A program made the translations under genes and the position numbers. Shown here one piece after another: positions 1 through 6,699 of a DNA stretch of 22,365 nucleotides; within the stretch, counting starts at the first letter, position 1, and each line of letters starts with the position of its first letter. Location of the stretch: positions 1-22,365 of the forward strand of contig JACQIG010000094.1 in NCBI GenBank assembly GCA_016198605.1. Direction: 5' to 3'. The DNA comes from Candidatus Aenigmatarchaeota archaeon (GTDB taxonomy: Archaea; Aenigmatarchaeota; Aenigmatarchaeia; QMZP01). The notes below the pieces were generated by a model. That model saw only the letters and a list, made by a program, of their open reading frames with translations. It was not told where the DNA came from and searched no databases.

Positions 1-39
1 ATCAATATCCAATGGGGAAAACATAATTTCAAATATCAT
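1..39 (-). CDS. 5' end of a gene running off the left edge (possible toxin partner)
   Basis: Only 13 codons are inside the window (MIFEIMFSPLDID). The ATG at 39-37 overlaps the TGA of the preceding gene in an ATGA arrangement, so the two are translationally coupled. A short hydrophobic beta-strand-like start directly after a small antitoxin-like gene is the usual layout of a RelE/ParE-type toxin, but too little is visible to name a family. It could equally be an unrelated coupled gene. Confidence 0.4.
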   Translation of the reverse strand, partial: MIFEIMFSPLDID

Positions 40-233
40 ATCCCGAGCTCTTTCCTTAAGGCCCTGCCGGAAACGAGTTCTCCCTTCTTCTGGTGCATGT
101 AGCTTTCTTCCACAAGCCTCTCCTCTTCGGCTGTCAAGAACATGTCCTTGTCAGGCATGGTTTGCTTTATCGCTTTAATGTCCATCCTTATCTCCCTCAG
201 CTCCTTTAGTATCTGCTTCGTTCCGCCTGGCAT
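36..233 (-). CDS. Small antitoxin-like protein, 65 aa
   Basis: The protein starts MPGGTKQILKELREIR. It has an amphipathic, charged N-terminal helix with coiled-coil character (residues 5-28), then an acidic linker and the C-terminal segment TAEEERLVEESYMHQKKGEL..GRALRKELGI. That C-terminal pattern resembles small archaeal antitoxins found upstream of RelE-like toxins, where the helical N-terminus dimerises and the tail wraps the toxin. This resemblance is from memory and is not proof. I chose the ATG at 233, not the TTG at 269, because a TATA box lies at 256-266, about 26 nt upstream, implying a leaderless transcript. The stop overlaps the next start by ATGA. No DNA-binding motif is obvious. 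Confidence 0.6.
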   Translation of the reverse strand: MPGGTKQILKELREIRMDIKAIKQTMPDKDMFLTAEEERLVEESYMHQKKGELVSGRALRKELGI

Positions 234-255
234 GTTTTTAATTAAGGCTTTTCTG

Positions 256-266
256 CTTATAAATCG
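256..266 (-). promoter_or_regulatory. TATA box of the antitoxin-like gene
   Basis: The minus strand reads GATTTATAAGC. Its centre is about 27 nt upstream of the ATG at 233, the spacing expected for an archaeal leaderless mRNA. It lies in the short gap after the srp54 stop. Confidence 0.6.
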
Positions 267-279
267 CAAGCTTGCAATA

Positions 280-1602
280 TCACTCCATCTTCAGCCCGAA
301 CTGCTTGACCAATTGCGCCAGCGGCCCCCGCTTGAGGCCTTTGCCGCCCTTGGCGAGCTTCATTATCTTCCTGGTCTGCTTGTAGTATTTCAGCAGGTCC
401 CGGGTGTCCTCCACGGTGGTGCCTGAGCCTTTCGCTATCCTCCTCACCCTGGAGGAGTTTATGGCCTCCGGGTCCGTCCTCTCCTTCTCGGTCATGGACT
501 CTATGACGAACTTCCATCGCTTCATCTTGTCCTCCTGCACGTTCAGCATCTCCTTGGGTATCTTCATGCCGCCCATGCCGGGTATCATTTCCATGACCTT
601 GGTGAGGGAACCCATCTTCTGTACCGAGGCTATCTGCTCGTAGAACTCCTTAAGGTCAAAGTCGCCCTTCATCAGTTTTTCAGAGGGCTTGATTCCAATC
701 TCTTTGGCCTTTTCCAGCAACCCCTGCAGGTCGCCATAGCCAATCAGCCTGGAAACGAACCTCTGCGGGTCGTATAATTCCAGGTCCTCCGGCTTTTCCC
801 CGGCGCCGATGAACTTTACCTTGGCGCCTGATACGGAAGCGGCCGCAATTGCGCCGCCGCCCTTGGCGGTCCCGTCAAGCTTAGTGATTACAATCCCTGT
901 TATCCCCACGAGCCTGTTGAACTCCTCAGCCTGCTTCCTGGCCACCTGGCCTATGTCCGCCGGGAGTATCAGCAGCACCTCCTGCGGCCTTATTATCCTG
1001 CCCATCTCCTTCAGCTCCTTTGCGAGCTTCTCGTCCAGGGCGTCCCTGCCTGCGGAATCAAATATGAGCACGTCTTCCTTGCTTTGCTTGAGCGCTTCCT
1101 GGGCTATCTTCTCGGGGTTCTTCCCGCCGGAATAGACAGGCACTTCCAGCTTCTTCCCGAGCTGCCTAAGCTGCTCCTGCGCGGCTGGCCTGTGGGTATC
1201 ACATGCGACCATCCCGACGGACAGCCCCCTTGATTTGAACCATTTGGCTATTTTGGCGCAGCTCGTGGTCTTCCCGGAGCCGAAAAGGCCCATGAGCAGC
1301 ACCCGCTGGGGCTTCAGCTGCATGTCAGCCTTCTCCTCCCCGAGGAACCTGACTATGTCATCATACAGCGTCTTTATGAAATATTCCTTCAGCGTCAGGC
1401 CTTCCGGGGGCTTCCCCTCCAGCATCTTCTTCTTTATCCCTGAGGACAGCTGCAGGACCAGCTCCACGTCCACGTCAGCCTGCAGGAGGGCGCGCTGTAT
1501 GTCCCTTACTATGGCTTCCACGGCCTCCCTGTCCACCGCCCCCAGGCCTGCAATCTTCCTGAACGCCTGCTTCAGGCTGTCCCCGAGGCTTTCCATGGCC
1601 AT
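280..1602 (-). CDS. srp54: Signal recognition particle 54 kDa protein (SRP54/Ffh)
   Basis: This is the SRP GTPase. It binds signal sequences of nascent membrane and secreted proteins and 7S RNA, and docks with FtsY at the membrane. The N domain is residues 1-95. The G domain has the P-loop GLFGSGKTT (105-113), DTHRPAAQEQL (135-145), DSAGRD (182-187, in place of the usual DTAGRD) and TKLDGTAKGGG (240-250). The methionine-rich M domain runs from about 318 to 440. At 440 aa the length is normal for archaea. The usual Gln of the P-loop (GLQGSGK) is Phe here. Start codons at 1602 and 1596 (MAMESL) are both compatible with a TATA box at 1621-1629. FtsY and 7S RNA are not in the window. Confidence 0.98.
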   Translation of the reverse strand: MAMESLGDSLKQAFRKIAGLGAVDREAVEAIVRDIQRALLQADVDVELVLQLSSGIKKKMLEGKPPEGLTLKEYFIKTLYDDIVRFLGEEKADMQLKPQRVLLMGLFGSGKTTSCAKIAKWFKSRGLSVGMVACDTHRPAAQEQLRQLGKKLEVPVYSGGKNPEKIAQEALKQSKEDVLIFDSAGRDALDEKLAKELKEMGRIIRPQEVLLILPADIGQVARKQAEEFNRLVGITGIVITKLDGTAKGGGAIAAASVSGAKVKFIGAGEKPEDLELYDPQRFVSRLIGYGDLQGLLEKAKEIGIKPSEKLMKGDFDLKEFYEQIASVQKMGSLTKVMEMIPGMGGMKIPKEMLNVQEDKMKRWKFVIESMTEKERTDPEAINSSRVRRIAKGSGTTVEDTRDLLKYYKQTRKIMKLAKGGKGLKRGPLAQLVKQFGLKME

Positions 1603-1620
1603 GCTTAGATTTTGATTGGA

Positions 1621-1644
1621 GGTATAAAAGAATGAGCTTTAAGT
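1621..1644. promoter_or_regulatory. Divergent promoters between srp54 and the small membrane protein
   Basis: The minus strand has TTTTATACC (1621-1629), about 25 nt upstream of the srp54 start. The plus strand has CTTTAAGTATC (1634-1644), about 25 nt upstream of the ATG at 1665. Both spacings suit leaderless or nearly leaderless transcripts. Confidence 0.5.
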
Positions 1645-1664
1645 ATCAGAAATAAGAGAAATTC

Positions 1665-1868
1665 ATGAATGATAAACAAGTGATATCGCTTACATTCGTT
1701 GCGATATTAGCAGGCGTCCTCGTTAATAGCGTCTCAAATTATTGGTGGTACTTGGCACAGAAGAACGGTTATCCTGATGTATTTGGCTTGCTTGCTATGG
1801 CACTTCTGGTACTAATCGGTATAGCTTTTTGGAAATTAATAAAAAGCAGGCCTACTCCTTCAGCTTGA
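1665..1868 (+). CDS. Small two-helix membrane protein, 67 aa, unknown
   Basis: I do not recognise this protein. Two hydrophobic segments are clear: residues 7-28 (ISLTFVAILAGVLVNSVSNY region) and 42-60 (GLLAMALLVLIGIAFWKLI), with a short aromatic, polar loop between them (WWYLAQKNGYPD) and a basic C-terminus KSRPTPSA. This predicts a small hairpin-like integral membrane protein. The gene is convergent with the aIF2-alpha gene and overlaps its 3' end by 17 nt. A plausible TATA box precedes the ATG with leaderless spacing. Base composition is more AT-rich than the neighbours. It occupies the place where nop10 often follows aIF2-alpha in other archaea. Confidence 0.6.
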   Translation: MNDKQVISLTFVAILAGVLVNSVSNYWWYLAQKNGYPDVFGLLAMALLVLIGIAFWKLIKSRPTPSA

Positions 1869-2613
1869 AGCTGCCCTCGCCCTTGTTCTGCCTTATCTCC
1901 TTCATTATCTCCTCTGCCATTGAGTCCATGCTTGAGGCCAAGGTTTTGTAGTTCTTGCCCTTCCCGGTGAGCAGGAAAAGCGGCGTTGAGATGTATTTTA
2001 TCTCTATGTCCTTGTGTCTGCCCCTGGCCTTTAGCAGCGCGGCCTTGATCACCTCAATCCCATCCGGCCTGTAGCAGGTTACCCTCAGCTCGCCGGTGAC
2101 CGCGTAGACCTTGTCCTCAATGCTCTTCCTGGCTATCTCCGATATGGCGTCAAACCACTTCTTGGGCAGCCTTTGCTCAAGCAGTTCCGGGCTCTTCACC
2201 GCAAGGTCAAAGAGCTTCGTGAGGGAGCCGAACTCCTCCAGTATGTCCCTGCCCACTTCCTTGTAAGCGGCCTCCAGGTCCTTGCCGAGCGCCTTGGCGG
2301 CAAGCTCCAGCATCTTCTCGGCCTTCCTCTCCCTCTTGAACTCGCCAAGCTTCCTGTCGCTCTCGGTCTTGTGCACGCGCTTTATGGAGAGCGATATGGT
2401 CTCGCCCTCCACCCCCACGACCTTGCAGACCACGTATTCGTTCTCCTTCAGGAACTCCCTTATGTCGCGGACCCACCTGCTTGCCACCTCGGAGACGTGT
2501 ATCAGCCCTGCCTTGTTATACTCGATCATCCTCGCCACGGCTGAGTTAGGGTGCAGCTTCAGTATCTGGCAGATGACCAGCTCCCCAACGTAAGGGTTCC
2601 CGAATTTCCTCAT
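1852..2613 (-). CDS. eif2a: Translation initiation factor aIF2 subunit alpha
   Basis: This is the alpha subunit of the heterotrimeric aIF2 that brings Met-tRNAi to the small ribosomal subunit. An S1-type OB fold spans residues 8-80 (VGELVICQILKL, then AGLIHVSEVASRWVRDIREF and VVCKVVGVEGETISLSIKRV), followed by a helical domain (about 85-170) and the C-terminal alpha-beta domain that contacts the gamma subunit (about 175-250, ELRVTCYRPDGIEVIKAAL). At 253 aa it is near normal length. The ATG at 2613 has a GAGG Shine-Dalgarno about 6 nt upstream. It is the third gene of the eL42-eS27-aIF2alpha operon, a linkage widely conserved in archaea. Nop10, commonly next, is absent here. Confidence 0.97.
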   Translation of the reverse strand: MRKFGNPYVGELVICQILKLHPNSAVARMIEYNKAGLIHVSEVASRWVRDIREFLKENEYVVCKVVGVEGETISLSIKRVHKTESDRKLGEFKRERKAEKMLELAAKALGKDLEAAYKEVGRDILEEFGSLTKLFDLAVKSPELLEQRLPKKWFDAISEIARKSIEDKVYAVTGELRVTCYRPDGIEVIKAALLKARGRHKDIEIKYISTPLFLLTGKGKNYKTLASSMDSMAEEIMKEIRQNKGEGSFKLKE

Positions 2614-2655
2614 GGCATCCTCTATAGGTTATCAAGAATTAAAAGGGTTATAAAG

Positions 2656-2823
2656 CTACTTGACCACGCCGAGCACCTTGGCCTTGATCTTCGCCTTGCC
2701 CCCGGTTGGCTCGGCCAGCACCTCGCTGCACACAAGGCAATGTATCACCGAGGCCGTCTTCTCGAATATCACCTGCTCGTTCTTGCACTTCTCGCATTTG
2801 ACTTTTACGAATTGACCTGCCAT
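2656..2823 (-). CDS. rps27e: Small ribosomal subunit protein eS27 (S27e)
   Basis: This 55-aa zinc-ribbon ribosomal protein starts MAGQFVKVKCEKCKNEQVIF. The four zinc ligands are Cys10, Cys13, Cys29 and Cys32 (KCEKC and HCLVC). The C-terminus AEPTGGKAKIKAKVLGVV is the conserved eS27 end that packs on 16S rRNA. It lies in a different minus-strand frame from a slightly longer, meaningless ORF over the same bases. It starts 10 nt after the eL42 stop and ends 42 nt before the aIF2-alpha start, so it is the middle gene of that operon. Length and motif match archaeal eS27 well. Confidence 0.95.
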   Translation of the reverse strand: MAGQFVKVKCEKCKNEQVIFEKTASVIHCLVCSEVLAEPTGGKAKIKAKVLGVVK

Positions 2824-2833
2824 ACCATCTCAC

Positions 2834-3121
2834 TCAAACAAGCTCGAACTTCTTGACCCTGAAGCCCTTCTTTGTGTGCATCTTCTTGCACGTCTCGCAC
2901 TGCAGCCTCAGGTCAACCTTCTGCGTGGGCTTCTTGCTCACCGCAGGCTTGGAGAACTTCCCGTGGCCGCCATATCCCCTCTTAAGCCTGCCCTTCTGCC
3001 TAGCGCTCTTTGAGATGGGGTGCGCGGACCCCCTGGCCCTCTTCTTGACCAGCTTTACCGTGTGCTGGGTGTGCTTCCTGCATTTGGGGCAGTAGGTCCT
3101 GATTTTCTTCGGGAATTTCAT
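2834..3121 (-). CDS. rpl44e: Large ribosomal subunit protein eL42 (L44e)
   Basis: This 95-aa zinc-binding protein of the 50S E-site region starts MKFPKKIRTYCPKCRKHTQH. The ligands are Cys11-x2-Cys14 near the N-terminus and the C-terminal pair CETCKK (Cys74, Cys77). The GGHGKFSKP segment and the ending KKGFRVKKFELV are typical of L44e. An upstream in-frame start would add 22 residues, but the ATG at 3121 has a GAGG Shine-Dalgarno 5-8 nt before it and gives the family N-terminus. It is the first gene of the eL42-eS27-aIF2alpha operon, transcribed from the TATA box at 3163-3172 and divergent from the pilin gene. Confidence 0.96.
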   Translation of the reverse strand: MKFPKKIRTYCPKCRKHTQHTVKLVKKRARGSAHPISKSARQKGRLKRGYGGHGKFSKPAVSKKPTQKVDLRLQCETCKKMHTKKGFRVKKFELV

Positions 3122-3162
3122 GTTTCCTCGCCTGTCGCTTCCAAATTCTATATTGCCATCAG

Positions 3163-3204
3163 CCTTAAATATGCATGGCCGCGGCAACTCCTAAGGTTTA
3201 AATA
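3163..3204. promoter_or_regulatory. Divergent TATA boxes for the eL42 operon and the pilin
   Basis: The minus-strand box ATATTTAAGG (3163-3172) serves the eL42 operon with a leader of about 20 nt. The plus-strand box TTTAAATA (3197-3204) serves the pilin, predicting a start about 8 nt before the ATG at 3236. Both are close to the archaeal consensus. Confidence 0.65.
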
Positions 3205-3235
3205 CAGGCTGGGCCTAATTAATAAAGGATGCTAC

Positions 3236-3712
3236 ATGAAGAATAGACAGAAAAGTGGCCAGTCAGCAATGGAATACCTGATGACATATGGCTGGGCAAT
3301 ACTGATTATAATAATAGTGGCTGCTGCTCTGTTCGCACTGGGCGTCTTTAACCCTGCAACATTCACGGGAAAGAGGGCAACTGGATTCCCGAACATCGGG
3401 AACCCGCCGGACTGGATTTACACCGGATCAACCTTTAACGTATCAGTCAAGAACTCGCTTGGCAGCCCGATAAATATCACTGCAATGACAGCGGCTACGC
3501 CAAGCAGCAACTGCGGTGCTGTTGCGGGAAGTAACCCGAGTGCCATGCCGTTCGTGTTGGGCTCAGGCCAGACTGCAACTGTGTGGTTCACAACCTGCCC
3601 GGCTTTGACCAGCGGAACAGCATACTCACTTTCAGTGAGTATCACATACACGCAACAGGGTGGGACTTTTTCGGTGACGGACACAGGCACACTTACAGGA
3701 ACGGCGTCCTAA
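3236..3712 (+). CDS. Class III signal peptide pilin-like protein, 158 aa
   Basis: The N-terminus MKNRQKSGQSAMEYLMTYGW is a class III (archaeal type IV pilin) signal peptide. It has a short basic leader, a prepilin-peptidase site between Gly8 and Gln9, the Q-x-A-x-E motif (QSAME) and the hydrophobic stretch AILIIIIVAAALFALGVF (residues about 21-38) that would form the filament core. The rest is a Ser/Thr/Gly-rich beta domain with Cys near the middle (SSNCGAVAG) and later (TTCPALTSG), a possible disulfide. Family knowledge places such proteins in surface pili processed by EppA/FlaK-type peptidases. It is a single-gene unit ending in a hairpin terminator at 3746-3787. Further in-frame codons upstream of 3236 are not needed. 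Confidence 0.9.
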   Translation: MKNRQKSGQSAMEYLMTYGWAILIIIIVAAALFALGVFNPATFTGKRATGFPNIGNPPDWIYTGSTFNVSVKNSLGSPINITAMTAATPSSNCGAVAGSNPSAMPFVLGSGQTATVWFTTCPALTSGTAYSLSVSITYTQQGGTFSVTDTGTLTGTAS

Positions 3713-3745
3713 GAACGAGCAAGCCATAAGCATGTGAACATTGCC

Positions 3746-3787
3746 CCGCTTTTTTATTTGAAAAGCGGCGCATCTCTTTTTCTTTTT
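3746..3787 (+). terminator. Hairpin plus T-rich terminator after the pilin
   Basis: CCGCTTTT (3746-3753) pairs with AAAAGCGG (3761-3768), followed by a T-rich tract to about 3787. It lies 34 nt after the pilin stop and before the pth2 start. The A/T-tipped stem resembles the hairpins of the E repeats at 8.7 and 10.2 kb, but the rest of the E element is absent. Confidence 0.55.
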
Positions 3788-3820
3788 GTATTTAATTATC
3801 CTCTCGGACAAAGGTGTATT

Positions 3821-4165
3821 ATGCCGTTCAAGCAGGCCATTGTGATAAGGAAGGACCTGAAGCTCTCAAAGGGGAAGCTGGCTGCGCAGGCGGCCCACGC
3901 ATGCCTGGAGGCATACAAGAAGGCTGACACGTGGATGCAGCGCAAATGGGAGGAGACGGGGAGCAAGAAGGTCGTCCTCAAGGCGGACAGCCTGAGCCAC
4001 ATGAGGGACATACACAAGAAGGCCCTGGCTGCAGGATTGCCGTGCGCGCTGATAAAGGATGCGGGCAGGACTGAAGTGCCCGCTGGAACGGTCACCGCGC
4101 TGGGGATAGGGCCTGCGGAGGACGAGAAGCTGGACAAGGTGACAGGAAAGCTCAAGATGCTATAG
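3821..4165 (+). CDS. pth2: Peptidyl-tRNA hydrolase, archaeal/eukaryotic type (Pth2)
   Basis: The enzyme frees tRNA from peptidyl-tRNA that drops off ribosomes. The 114-aa protein starts MPFKQAIVIRKDLKLSKGKL and carries the Pth2 hallmarks: the AAQAAHA helix with its catalytic-site His (about residue 26), KKVVLKADS, and the C-terminal block IKDAGRTEVPAGTVTALGIG followed by the KLDKVTGKLKML end. Length is normal. The ATG at 3821 has an AAGGTG Shine-Dalgarno and a TATA-like sequence near 3787-3797. Further in-frame codons upstream do not resemble the family. It is followed 31 nt later by prefoldin alpha, which has its own TATA box. Confidence 0.96.
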   Translation: MPFKQAIVIRKDLKLSKGKLAAQAAHACLEAYKKADTWMQRKWEETGSKKVVLKADSLSHMRDIHKKALAAGLPCALIKDAGRTEVPAGTVTALGIGPAEDEKLDKVTGKLKML

Positions 4166-4168
4166 GCT

Positions 4169-4174
4169 TTTATA
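4169..4174 (+). promoter_or_regulatory. TATA box of prefoldin alpha
   Basis: TTTATA immediately follows the pth2 stop, about 25 nt upstream of the ATG at 4197. This indicates a leaderless transcript, since no Shine-Dalgarno is visible. Confidence 0.55.
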
Positions 4175-4196
4175 CCAAGAGGTCCTATTATTCCCC

Positions 4197-4619
4197 ATGA
4201 AGCAGGAGGAGATACAGGAAAAGCTGATTCTTTACCAGCTGCTCCAGAAGCACTTTGAGGAGCTGCGGATGCAGGGCATGATGGTGGAAAGGAAGATGGC
4301 AGAATTCGAGACCACCAGGCAGGCGCTGGAAGACATAAAAAACGCTGACGCGAAGAACGAGACCCTAGTGCCGCTCGGGAGCGGGCTCTACACCTACGGG
4401 AAGATAACCGACAAGGCAAGGATGCTGGTTGACATAGGCGCGGGGGTAATGGTCAACAAGGAGATCAAGGACGCGGCGCAGCTTTTGGAAGGCAAGAAGA
4501 AGGACCTTGGGAGCATAACGCTGCAGCTGCAGAGGGAGATGGAAAACGTGGCGGAGCAGATAAACTCCATAGCCCCGCAGCTTGAGAGGGCGCTGCAGGA
4601 AATGCAGGAGCAGAAGTGA
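4197..4619 (+). CDS. pfdA: Prefoldin subunit alpha
   Basis: Prefoldin alpha is part of the alpha2-beta4 jellyfish-shaped chaperone that hands unfolded proteins to the thermosome. The 140-aa protein has an N-terminal coiled-coil helix (about residues 2-50), the central beta-hairpin block LVPLGSGLYTYGKI..ARMLVDIGAGV (about 56-84) which is diagnostic of the alpha class, and a C-terminal coiled-coil helix (about 90-138). Length is typical. It overlaps no neighbour and appears to be transcribed alone. The 66-nt gap after it holds no clear gene. Confidence 0.96.
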   Translation: MKQEEIQEKLILYQLLQKHFEELRMQGMMVERKMAEFETTRQALEDIKNADAKNETLVPLGSGLYTYGKITDKARMLVDIGAGVMVNKEIKDAAQLLEGKKKDLGSITLQLQREMENVAEQINSIAPQLERALQEMQEQK

Positions 4620-4685
4620 TTCGGCTAAAGCTTGGGGGCCCAGCCCTATAACAGGAAAGGAAAATAAAAAAGTAAAGGCTGGTCG

Positions 4686-5651
4686 TCACTCAGGCAGCGG
4701 GAAGTGAAATATGGGCTGCCTTATTGCCCTTTCCGTGTGCTTGCCCTTCAGCTCCCCCAGCCTTCCCTTCAGGCCCTCCAGGGATATGAAGGCTTCGCCT
4801 TCCCTCGTCTTCGGCCTGTATGCGTCCAGGCCGTCCCACTGGTTCCTCGATATCCTCACGAGATCGCCGGATTCCTTTTTGCCTTCCTTTGCTAGCGCAT
4901 CCACTATCTTGCCGTAGGATGTTGAGTCGTATGGTATTGTCTGCATGAGGAAAAGGTGAGAGCCTACCTGCTCCCACATCTCCTCCGTATCCTCCGGGGT
5001 GTTCCCCTTTGCATATCCCGTAAGGCCCCTGAGGTTGCACTCAAAGTCGCCTATTATGCCGGAGTAAAGCTCCACTGCCCTCTCCGATCTCACATATGTC
5101 TTTGCGCTGTCAGGCGTGAGCCTGCCGTAATTGGAGCCCACCGAGACCAGGACGCTTTTAAGCTCCTCGTCCCTGAGGTAGGCGGGGAGCGCCTTTTCTA
5201 TGCTCTGCCTCACGCCCTCCGAGATTACCTCGTCCCTCTTGCCAGCTATCTCGTTAAGCACCTGCATTGCGGAGATGTAAGGCTCGCTGTCCAGCGTCCT
5301 GACGCCTTCCCTTGCCCTCCCTTCAGCGTAGTCCGCAGACACCCTGTCAAGGAAGGAATCAAGATGGTTGTAGACGGCTTCCAGGGGGGGTCTCTTTTTG
5401 GTAGGCGTGGTTGTCACATGGAACTCAATGTCCCCCACGGGGATGATGTCCTCCTTCTTTCCCCTGGGTATTTTTGAGTCGCTGTAGCCAGTCTCCTCCT
5501 TCAGCGCCTCCTCAAAGGGATTTATTACGGCCTTCCCGAGGAAATACCTGCCGTGGCCTGCCCAGTAGTAGTTGCTTACACCCCTGTCGTCCAGGGCGGC
5601 ATACCTCTCCGGAAGCTCAACCAGCCTCGGCCTTATTGTTGTCATTTTCAT
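4686..5651 (-). CDS. Uncharacterised 321-aa protein divergent from a TrmB regulator
   Basis: I do not recognise this protein. It is soluble, with no membrane segment or signal peptide, and mixed alpha/beta. It has clusters such as MKMTTIRPRLVELPERYAAL at the start, a Lys-rich linker near 65-90, a helical middle with regularly spaced acidic residues, and the end RAIRQPIFHFPLPE. A few His and Cys residues are scattered without an obvious metal motif. The ATG at 5651 is chosen because GAGGTGA lies 7 nt upstream; the longer TTG start at 5669 would bury that site in the coding region. It has its own TATA box (5686-5696) and is divergent from the TrmB-like gene, which may control it. Confidence 0.8.
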   Translation of the reverse strand: MKMTTIRPRLVELPERYAALDDRGVSNYYWAGHGRYFLGKAVINPFEEALKEETGYSDSKIPRGKKEDIIPVGDIEFHVTTTPTKKRPPLEAVYNHLDSFLDRVSADYAEGRAREGVRTLDSEPYISAMQVLNEIAGKRDEVISEGVRQSIEKALPAYLRDEELKSVLVSVGSNYGRLTPDSAKTYVRSERAVELYSGIIGDFECNLRGLTGYAKGNTPEDTEEMWEQVGSHLFLMQTIPYDSTSYGKIVDALAKEGKKESGDLVRISRNQWDGLDAYRPKTREGEAFISLEGLKGRLGELKGKHTERAIRQPIFHFPLPE

Positions 5652-5685
5652 ATCACTCACCTCTGGCAATAGTATCCCCTGCAGC

Positions 5686-5730
5686 CTATATAATTATTCC
5701 ATCCCCCTCGGGGGGGAGCAATATTTAAAT
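5686..5730. promoter_or_regulatory. Divergent promoters flanking a GC-rich palindrome
   Basis: The minus-strand TATA (TAATTATATAG, 5686-5696) serves the 321-aa gene. The plus-strand TATA (ATATTTAAAT, 5721-5730) is about 26 nt before the ATG at 5752, so the regulator mRNA is leaderless. Between them lies CCCCC-TCG-GGGGG (5703-5715), a perfect 5-bp inverted repeat at the outer edge of both TATA boxes. Its position suits an operator bound by the adjacent regulator; that binding is inference. Confidence 0.55.
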
Positions 5731-5751
5731 AAGGTAGGACAAGAATAAAGC

Positions 5752-6516
5752 ATGAACATGCTTGAGAAGCAGCTAATGGGCATAGGACTTACGGAAGGCG
5801 AGATAAGGGTGTACCTGGCGCTGCTGGACCTGGGAATGAGCACGACAGGCCCTATAATAGACCATTCAAGGGTAAGCTCCTCAAAGGCCTACGGTATACT
5901 CAACAGGCTGATGGAGAAGGGGCTTGTGAGCTACGTGATAAAGTCCAACATCAGGCATTACGAGGCGCTGGATCCCAGGAAAATACTGGATTTCTTGACA
6001 GTGAAGGAAAGGGAAATACAGGAGCACAGGCAAGCCGTTAAGGAGATAATACCAACGCTTTCCGCAAGAAGAAAGCTGAAGCAGAAAACAGATGAGGCCA
6101 GGGTGTATACAGGATATGAGGGTATCAGGTCATATTTTGACGAGATATTTGAGCGCCTGCAGCCCGGGGAGGAAAGGCTTGTCCTCGGCGCTGAATCCGG
6201 GTATGCCGACATACCAAAGGTTGTCCGCTTCTTTCACATGCAGAGCAGGAGGTTTGCGGCGAAGGGCATAAGGACGAAGATAATCTTCAACGAGGGGATG
6301 AGAAAGACCAGCGGCAAGAGGTATGAGAAGATGGGCCACACGCAGGTCAGGTATTTGAAGCAAGTAACGCCTGCATCCATTGGCATACAAGGAGATAACG
6401 TAGATATACTTTTGTGGGATGAGAAAAAGATTGTCTTATTCGCAATAACAAGCAGGGAAGTGGCAGAATCTTACCGCGAGTTCTTCAGGACAATGTGGGG
6501 GGTTGCGAGGAAGTAA
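5752..6516 (+). CDS. TrmB-family transcriptional regulator, 254 aa
   Basis: The N-terminal winged helix (about residues 1-78) is typical of TrmB proteins: LEKQLMGIGLTEGEIRVYLA, then SRVSSSKAYGILNRLMEKGL and a wing reaching HYEALDPRKIL. A helical linker with coiled-coil character follows (about 80-118). The C-terminal domain (about 122-254, VYTGYEGIRSYFDEIF ... LVLGAESGYADIP) is the phospholipase-D-like fold seen in TrmB proteins without the sugar-binding extension. Members of the family sense metabolites and repress or activate by promoter binding; the ligand here is unknown. The stop abuts, tail to tail, the small zinc-ribbon gene on the other strand. The adjacent palindrome suggests autoregulation together with the divergent gene. 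Confidence 0.9.
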   Translation: MNMLEKQLMGIGLTEGEIRVYLALLDLGMSTTGPIIDHSRVSSSKAYGILNRLMEKGLVSYVIKSNIRHYEALDPRKILDFLTVKEREIQEHRQAVKEIIPTLSARRKLKQKTDEARVYTGYEGIRSYFDEIFERLQPGEERLVLGAESGYADIPKVVRFFHMQSRRFAAKGIRTKIIFNEGMRKTSGKRYEKMGHTQVRYLKQVTPASIGIQGDNVDILLWDEKKIVLFAITSREVAESYREFFRTMWGVARK

Positions 6517-6660
6517 TTAATCTAGCTCATGTGCAACTGAAACTTTCTTCTTTATTTTACCACATGACGCACATGTTCTTTCTGTATCCTTAACATTAGA
6601 ACTAAAATTATACTGCATCATTGGCCTCCCGAATGAATGGAAACCTAATTTACATCTCAA
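6517..6660 (-). CDS. Small zinc-ribbon protein, 47 aa, TTG start
   Basis: The frame is open for 47 codons and encodes (M)RCKLGFHSFG near the N-terminus and ERTCASCGKIKKK near the C-terminus. Cys3, His8, Cys30 and Cys33 form a plausible zinc site, a layout seen in many tiny CxLGxH...CxxCG proteins. The TTG at 6660 is preferred because a TATA box at 6687-6694 predicts transcription starting about 4 nt before it. Internal ATGs at residues 14-15 would remove half of the zinc site. The stop is immediately adjacent to the TrmB stop with no gap. The gene is clearly more AT-rich than its neighbours. Function unknown. Confidence 0.55.
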   Translation of the reverse strand: MRCKLGFHSFGRPMMQYNFSSNVKDTERTCASCGKIKKKVSVAHELD

Positions 6661-6686
6661 TTTCTTCGTGAAAAGGATTAGAACTT

Positions 6687-6694
6687 ATATTTAA
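6687..6694 (-). promoter_or_regulatory. TATA box of the small zinc-ribbon gene
   Basis: The minus strand reads TTTAAATA. Spacing of about 27-30 nt to the TTG at 6660 fits a leaderless or near-leaderless mRNA. It lies directly downstream of the rps10 stop codon. Confidence 0.5.
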
Positions 6695-6699
6695 AACAA

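Noticed and set aside
2648..2833. 61-codon minus-strand ORF over eS27
   Set aside because: The alternative frame at 2656-2823 gives a perfect eS27 with four zinc ligands, so this is a shadow.
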